Shown here piece by piece: positions 63,758 to 64,000 of a DNA stretch of 64,000 nucleotides. Position numbers and translations under genes: made by a program. Source of the stretch: Bacteroidia bacterium (GTDB lineage Bacteria; Bacteroidota; Bacteroidia; B-17B0; Aurantibacillaceae); assembly GCA_016787705.1 (NCBI GenBank), contig JAEUTP010000017.1:443511-507510 (forward strand), written 5' to 3'. Position 1 is the stretch's first letter. Each line of letters opens with the position of its first letter. The notes beneath the pieces are model-generated. The model was not told the origin of the DNA. It saw nothing but the letters and a program-made list of their open reading frames with translations, and ran no database searches.

Positions 63758-64000
63758 TTAATGATAATTATTAAATATCTCCCAACTCATTTCATAACTT
63801 TTATTCAACTCTTCTTTATTTAATTTCAATCCAATATTATTTGTATTGGCAAAAAGCTCCACACTTTCGGTCGGTACATTGCCTGTAAGATCGTCAGCAG
63901 CCATCGGGCAACCACCAAAACCGTGAATGGCCACATCAAAACTGCGGCAACCGCTATCATAAGCAGCTTTTATCTTTTCCTGCGCCTCTAATTGGGTAGA
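63758..64000 (-). CDS. Hydroxymethylglutaryl-CoA lyase, C-terminal part (cut by window end)
   Basis: The last 80 codons of a gene that begins beyond the window. The conserved HMG-CoA lyase signature VAIHGFGGCPMAADDLTGN includes the catalytic cysteine and is followed by VPTESVELFANT. The product splits HMG-CoA to acetoacetate and acetyl-CoA in leucine breakdown. The 26-bp spacing to the LRR gene suggests a possible shared transcript. Confidence 0.85.
   Translation of the reverse strand, partial: STQLEAQEKIKAAYDSGCRSFDVAIHGFGGCPMAADDLTGNVPTESVELFANTNNIGLKLNKEELNKSYEMSWEIFNNYH

Noticed and set aside
1..64000. tRNA, rRNA, CRISPR array, integrase or transposase
   Set aside because: No cloverleaf-like, rRNA-like or regularly spaced direct-repeat sequence was found, and no protein here resembles a transposase or integrase.

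Overview
The window is AT-rich chromosomal DNA from a member of the Bacteroidota, probably a gliding, environmental Flavobacteriia- or Bacteroidia-type organism. The evidence is consistent. Several proteins carry type IX secretion (T9SS) C-terminal sorting domains of types A and B. GldC is present, as are an S46 dipeptidyl peptidase, a DUF3822-RsmD pair, a FolK-deoxynucleoside kinase fusion, an ECF sigma/FecR pair and a fused 2-oxoacid dehydrogenase E1. Many genes are preceded by the Bacteroidota -7 promoter element TAnnTTTG instead of an E. coli-type promoter. I see no rRNA, tRNA, CRISPR array, integrase or transposase, so this looks like core genome with some accessory surface-protein genes.

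Layout. 1-3.3 kb: thioredoxin and a large YfhO-like membrane protein. 3.4-7.4 kb: a four-gene nucleotide-sugar operon (N-acetyltransferase, Gfo/Idh/MocA oxidoreductase, UDP-sugar 6-dehydrogenase, dTDP-glucose 4,6-dehydratase) for surface polysaccharide. 7.5-14.8 kb: three secreted surface proteins followed by a LytTR response regulator and its TPR-bearing histidine kinase. Two of the surface genes share an almost identical leader motif. 15-18.5 kb: a LolA-like secreted protein, an M43 metalloprotease exported by T9SS, and a lipoprotein. 18.6-25.5 kb: E1 dehydrogenase, two exported proteins, and an operon of acyl-CoA reductase, a T9SS type B protein and an ABC ATPase that has no canonical start codon. 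25.6-27.5 kb: ferredoxin and two outer-membrane proteins, one broken at a homopolymer. 27.6-32.6 kb: an AlgI/AlgJ-type polysaccharide O-acetylation pair and an S46 peptidase of the DPP11 (acidic-specific) class. 32.6-40.4 kb: small enzymes, a secreted metalloprotease, two acetyltransferases and an ECF sigma-FecR operon carrying two tandem paralogous small proteins of unknown family. 40.5-49.8 kb: a RecD-like helicase, a lipoprotein, DUF3822/RsmD, GldC, an OmpA-family protein, FolK-dNK and SppA. 49.9-55 kb: a 1739-residue protein with TPR repeats, six tandem GAF domains and a SpoIIE-type phosphatase. 55-64 kb: a TPM protein, a deletion remnant of the T9SS sortase gene porU, a small Cys-ending protein, an M1 peptidase flanked by inverted copies of a dispersed repeat, a HupE/UreJ and DUF6702 pair, an M23-LysM hydrolase, a leucine-rich repeat protein and the 3' end of an HMG-CoA lyase gene.

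The main theme is the cell surface: polysaccharide synthesis and O-acetylation, T9SS cargo (adhesin-like proteins and proteases), gliding, and systems that sense and regulate these. The points most worth a second look are the shared leader motif at 9.25 and 11.85 kb, the porU internal deletion, the six-GAF phosphatase, the ATT-start ABC ATPase, and the ECF/FecR operon with tandem small proteins.
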